Shown here: positions 59,028-64,000 of the stretch, in pieces
Numbering within the stretch: position 1 is the first letter of the stretch
Layout of the letters: the number at the start of each line of letters is the position of its first letter
Source: Sorghum bicolor
Lineage: Eukaryota > Streptophyta > Magnoliopsida > Poales > Poaceae
NCBI RefSeq assembly: GCF_000003195.3
Contig: NW_018396408.1
Coordinates: 221,836 to 285,835 of the forward strand
Reading direction: 5' to 3'
Length of the DNA: 64,000 nucleotides
The notes under the pieces: model-generated
Told to the model about the DNA's origin: nothing
What the model saw: the letters and a program-made list of their open reading frames with translations, nothing else
The model's database searches: none
Program-made: the position numbers and the translations under genes

Positions 59028-60078
59028 GGTTCGATCTGTTTGGAGATAGTGCTAATCTTGATGCAAGATAGGTGCATGGTTTGCATGAAACATACCATAT
59101 GCTAAGAAAATCCATTTGGACGCACCCCAATAGAACTCCTAGATGACATGTGTCATATGGAATCTCGTTTTGGTCTGTTTGGAGACAGAGTTAGTTTTGG
59201 TGCAAGATAGGTACACAGTTTGCGCCTAATGCATCATAGGCTAAGAAACCATTTTGGATGCACCCGATGATACTCCTGGGTAAAGGGGCTCAAGTGGAAG
59301 CTCAGTTTGCTTTGTTTGGAGATAGTGCTAATCTTGATGCAAGATAGGTGCCCAAATTGCATCGAACGTACCATATGCTTCAAAATATATTTGGAAGCAC
59401 CTTATAGAACTCCTAGATGACATGTGTCATATAGAATCTCACTTCGGTCTCTTTGGAGATAGTGTTAGTTTCGGTGCAAGATAGGTACAAGATTTGTGCC
59501 TAATGCACCATAGGCTAAGAAACTATTTTGGACGCACGCGATGGTACTCCTTGGTGAAGAGGCTCATGTGGAATCTTGGTTTTATCTGTTTGGAGATAGT
59601 TCTAATCTTGATGCAAGATAGGTGCACGGTTTGCATGGAACATACCAGATGCTCAGAAATCAATTTGGACACACCCAATGGAACTGTAGATGCACCCGAT
59701 GGAACTACTAGGTGAAGTGTATCATATGGAATCTCGCTTAAGTCCAGTTGGAGATAGTATTAGTTTCGGTGCAAGATAGGTGCATGGTTTGTGCCCAGTG
59801 CACCATAGGCTCAGAAACCGTTGTGGAAGTTCCCGATGGTACTCCTAGGTGTAGAGTCTCAAGTGAAAGCTTGGTTTGGTCTGTTTGGAGATAGTGCTAA
59901 TCTTGATGCAAGATAGGTGTACGGTTTGCATGGAACATACCATATTCTTGGAAATCAATTTGGACGCACCCGATAGAACTCCTAGATCATGTGTGTCATA
60001 TGGAATCTTGCTTCAATCTGTTTGGAGACAGTGTTAGTTTAGGTGCAAGATTGGTGCATGGTTTGCGCATAATGCACC
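59028..60078 (-). repeat. Multi-kilobase satellite duplication, copy 2
   Basis: Partner of 55141-56190. Immediately beyond it the match jumps to an offset of 3627 bp (56551-57600 with 60178-61227), which implies loss of about 261 bp, close to one A/B dimer. Confidence 0.8.
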
Positions 60079-63000
60079 ATACGCTCAGAAACCATTATGG
60101 AAGGACCCGATGATAACCCTAGGTGAACAGGGACAGGTGGAAGGTCGGTTCGATCTGTTTGGAGATAGTGCTAATCTTGATGCAAGATAGGTGCACGAAT
60201 TGCATCGAACGTACCATATGCTTAGAAATATATTTGGAAGCACCAAATAGAACTCCTAGATGATGTGTGTCATATAGAATCTCACTTCGATCTCTTTGGA
60301 GATAGTGTTAGTTTCGGTGCAAGATAGGTACACGGTTTGTGCCTAATTCACCATAGGCTAAGAAACTATTTTGGACGCACGCGATGGTACTCCTTGGTGA
60401 AGATGCTCATGTGGAATCTTGGTTCTGTCTGTTTGGAGAAAGTTCTAATCTTGATGCAAGATAGGTGCACAATTTGCATGGAACATACCATATGCTCACA
60501 AATCAATTTGGACACACCCGATGGAACTGTAGATGCACCCGATGGAACTACTAGATGAAGTGTATCATATGGAATCTCGCTTCAGTCCAGTTGGAGATAG
60601 TATTAGTTTCGGTGCAAGATAGTTGCATGGTTTGTGCCCAGTGCACCATAGGCTCAGAAATCATTGTAGAACTTCCCGATAGTACTCCTAGGTGAAGAGG
60701 CTCAAGTGAGAGCTCGGTTCAGTCTGTTTGGAGATAGTGCTAATCTTGATGAAAGATAGGTGTACGGTTTGCATGGAACGTACCATATTCTTAGAAATCA
60801 ATTTGGACGCACCCGATAGAACTCCTAGATCATGTGTGTCATATGGAATCTTGCTTCAATGTGTTTGGAGACAGTGTTAGTTTAGGTGCAAGATTGGTGC
60901 ATGGTTTGCGCATAATGCACCATACGCTCAGAAACCATTATGGAAGGACCCGATGATAACCCTAGGTGAACAGGCACAGGTGGAAGGTCGGTTCGATCTG
61001 TTTGGAGATAGTGCGAATCTTGATGCAAGATAGGTGCATGGTTGGCATGGAACATACCATATGCTAAGAAATCTATTTGGACGCACCCCAATAGAACTCC
61101 TAGATGACATGTGTCATATGGAATCTCGCTTCGGTCTGTTTGGAGACAGAGTTAGTTTTGGTGCAAGATAGGTACACAGTTTGCGCCTAATGCATCATAG
61201 GCTAAGAAACCATTTTGGATGCACCCGATGATACTCCTGGGTAAAGGGGCTCAAGTGGAAGCTCAGTTTGCTTTGTTTGGAGATAGTGCTAATCTTGATG
61301 CAAGATAGGTGCCCAAATTCCATCGAACGTACCATATGCTTCAAAATATATTTGGAAGCACCCAATAGAACTCCTAGATGACATGTGTCATATAGAATCT
61401 CACTTCGGTCTCTTTGGAGATAGTGTTAGTTTCGGTGCAAGATAGGTACACGATTTGTGCCTAATGCACCATAGGCTAAGAAACTATTTTGGACGCACGC
61501 GATGGTACTCCTTGGTGAAGAGGCTCATGTGGAATCTTGGTTTTATCTGTTTGGAGAGAGTTCTAATCTTGATGCAAGATAGGTGCACGGTTTGCATGGA
61601 ACATACCATATGCTCAGAAATCAATTTGGACACTCTCGAAGGAACTTTAGATTCACCCGATGGAACTACTAGATGAAGTGTATCACATGGAATCTCGCTT
61701 TAGTCCAGTTGGAGATAGAATTAGTTTCGGTGCAAGATAGGTGCGTGGTTTGTGCCCAGTGCACCATAGGCTCAGAAACCATTGTGGAAGTTCCTGATGG
61801 TACTCCTAGGTGAAGAGGCTCAAGTGAAAGCTCGGTTCGGTCTGTTTGGAGATAGTGCTAATCTTGATGCAAGTTAGGTGTACGGTTTGCATGGAACATA
61901 CCATATTCTCGGAAATCAATTTGGACGCACCCGATAGAACTCTTAGATCACGTGTGTCATATGGAATCTTGCTTCAATCTGTTTGGAGACAGTGTTAGTT
62001 TAGGTGCAAGATTGGTGCATGGTTTGCGCATAATGCACCATAGGTCGGAAACCATTATGGAAGCACCCGATAATACTCTTCGGTGAAGAGGCTCAAGTGG
62101 AAGGTCGGTTTGATCGGTTTGGAGATAGTGCTAATCTTGATGCAAGATAGGTGCACGATTTGCATGGAACATACCATATGCTAAGAAATCCATTTAGGCG
62201 CACCCCAATAGAACACCTAGATGACATGTGTCATATAGAATCTCGCTTTGGTCTGTTTGGAGACAGAGTTAGTTTTGGTGCAAGATAGGTACCCAGTTTG
62301 CGTCTAATACATCATAGGCTAAAAAACCATTTTGGATGCACCCGATGATACTCCTGGGTAAAGGTTCTCAAGTGGAAGCTCAGTTTGCTTTGTTTGGAGA
62401 TAGTGCTAACCTTGATGCAAGATAGGTGCACGAATTGCATCGAACGTATCATATGCTTCGAAATATATTTGGAAGCACCCAAAAGAACTCCTAGATGACG
62501 TGTGTCATATAGAATCTCAGTTCGGTCTCTTTGGAGATAGTGTTAGTTTCTGTGCAAGATAGGTACACGATTTGTGCCTAATGCACCATAGGCTAAGAAA
62601 CTATTTTGGACGCACGCGATGGTACTCCTTGGTGAAGAGGCTCAAGTGGAATCTTGGTTCTATCTGTTTTGAGATAGTTCTAATCTTGATGCAAGATAGG
62701 TGCACGGTTTGCATGGAACATACCATATGCTCAGAAATCAATTTAGACACACCCCAATAGAACTCCTAGATGACATGTGTCATATGGACACTCGCTTTGG
62801 TCTGTTTGGAGACTGAGTTAGTTTCGGTGCAAGATAGGTACACAGTTTGCGCCTAATGCATCATAGGCTAAGAAACCATTTGGATGCACCCGATGATACT
62901 CCTAGGTAAAGGGGCTCAAGTGGAAGCTCAGTTTGCTTTGTTTGGAGATAGTGCTAATCTTGATGCAAGATAGGTGCACGAATTGCATGGAACGTACCAT

Positions 63001-64000
63001 ATGCTTCAAAATATATTTGGAAGCACCAAATAGAACTCCTAGATGACGTGTGTCATATAGAATCTCACTTCGGTTTCTTTGGAGATAGTGTTAGTTTCGG
63101 TGCAAGATAGGTACACGGTTTGTGCCTAATGCACCATAGGCTAAGAAACTATTTTGGACGCACGCGATGGTACTCCTTGGTTTAGAGGCTCAAGTGGAAT
63201 CTTGGTTCTGTCTGTTTGGAGATAGTTCTAATCTTGATGCAAGATAGGTGCACAATTTGCATGGAACATACCATATGCTCACAAATCAATTTGGACACAC
63301 CCGATGGAACTGTAGATGCACCCGATGGAACTACTAGATGAAGTGTATCATATGGAATCTCGCTTCAGTCCAGTTGGAGATAGTATTAGTTTCGGTGCAA
63401 GATAGTTGCATGGTTTGTGCCCAGTGCACCATAGGCTCAGAAATCATTGTAGAACTTCCCGATAGTACTCCTAGGTGAAGAGGCTCAAGTGAGAGCTCGG
63501 TTCAGTCTGTTTGGAGATAGTGCTAATCTTGATGAAAGATAGGTGTACGGTTTGCATGGAACGTACCATATTGTTAGAAATCAATTTGGACGCACCCGAT
63601 AGAACTCCTAGATCATGTGTGTCATATGGAATCTTGCTTCAATGTGTTTGGAGACAGTGTTAGTTTAGGTGCAAGATTGGTGCATGGTTTGCGCATAATG
63701 CACCATACGCTCAGAAACCATTATGGAAGGACCCGATGATAACCCTAGGTGAACAGGCACAGGTGGAAGGTCGGTTCGATCTGTTTGGAGATAGTGCTAA
63801 TCTTGATGCAAGATAGGTGCACGGTTGGCATGGAACATACCATATGCTTCGAAATATATTTGGAAGCACCCAAAAGAACTCCTAGATGACATGTGTCATA
63901 TAGAATCTCAGTTCGGTCTCTTTGGAGATAGTGTTAGTTTCTGTGCAAGATAGGTACACGATTTGTGCCTAATGCACCATAGGCTAAGAAACTATTTTGG

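Larger units (their letters stand above)
51131..64000 (-). repeat. 137-bp satellite array, inverted arm
   Basis: The same A/B satellite in reverse complement: the marker now reads acacacccgatggaactgtagatgcacccgatgg (shown in two pieces in the sequence as ccgatggaact twice). Markers lie near 52974, 53818, 54957, 55784, 56886, 58549, 59672, 60514, 61630 and 63296. Spacings include ~844, ~1102-1139 and ~1665, i.e. the 8-mer plus or minus even numbers of monomers. Large blocks recur with offsets of 3888, 3627, 4744 and ~7809 bp. Monomers nearest the spacer (51131-51350) are the most diverged. The window ends inside the array. No gene is seen. Confidence 0.9.

Overview
The window looks like plant centromeric or pericentromeric DNA from a grass, most likely in the sorghum/sugarcane/Miscanthus group (Andropogoneae). 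The reasons are a tandem satellite with an exact 137-bp monomer spacing, the length known for the sorghum/sugarcane centromeric satellite, and nested Ty3/gypsy LTR retrotransposons of a type abundant in grasses. I could not align the satellite to a reference, so the genus is inference. I see no ordinary host gene, tRNA, rRNA or CRISPR array.

Layout: 1-6306, 10703-14857 and 41130-51027 are satellite in one orientation. 51131-64000 is the same satellite in the opposite orientation. A ~103-bp pyrimidine-rich non-satellite spacer (51028-51130) separates the two arms. Monomers alternate between two types (A and B) and are organised into an 8-monomer higher-order repeat (HOR) of about 1117 bp. Each unit is marked by one monomer carrying an internal ~20-bp duplication.

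Three insertions interrupt the array. (i) 6307-10702 is a 4.4-kb TG...CA element without coding capacity, read as a reverse-oriented solo LTR. (ii) Element 1 (14858-41129) is a Tat-lineage gypsy element with ~1-kb LTRs and a CCAGG target duplication. Its gag-pro and pol are broken. (iii) Element 2 (26811-38876) is a younger Tat-lineage element (LTRs 453/462 bp, target duplication CCCTC) inserted inside element 1. It has a continuous pol frame with all expected catalytic motifs.

Both Tat elements have the same plan: LTR, primer-binding site, gag, protease, an in-frame UAG, then reverse transcriptase, two successive RNase H domains and integrase. A second, intron-containing gene lies on the opposite strand between pol and the 3' LTR, with its own TATA box. 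Its product resembles the plant 'putative gypsy-type transposon' (Transposase_28) family followed by a charged coiled-coil tail. Element 2 landed in the first coding exon of element 1's copy of this gene. LTR divergence (about 25 substitutions in ~1014 bp for element 1, 4 in 453 bp for element 2) agrees with the nesting order.
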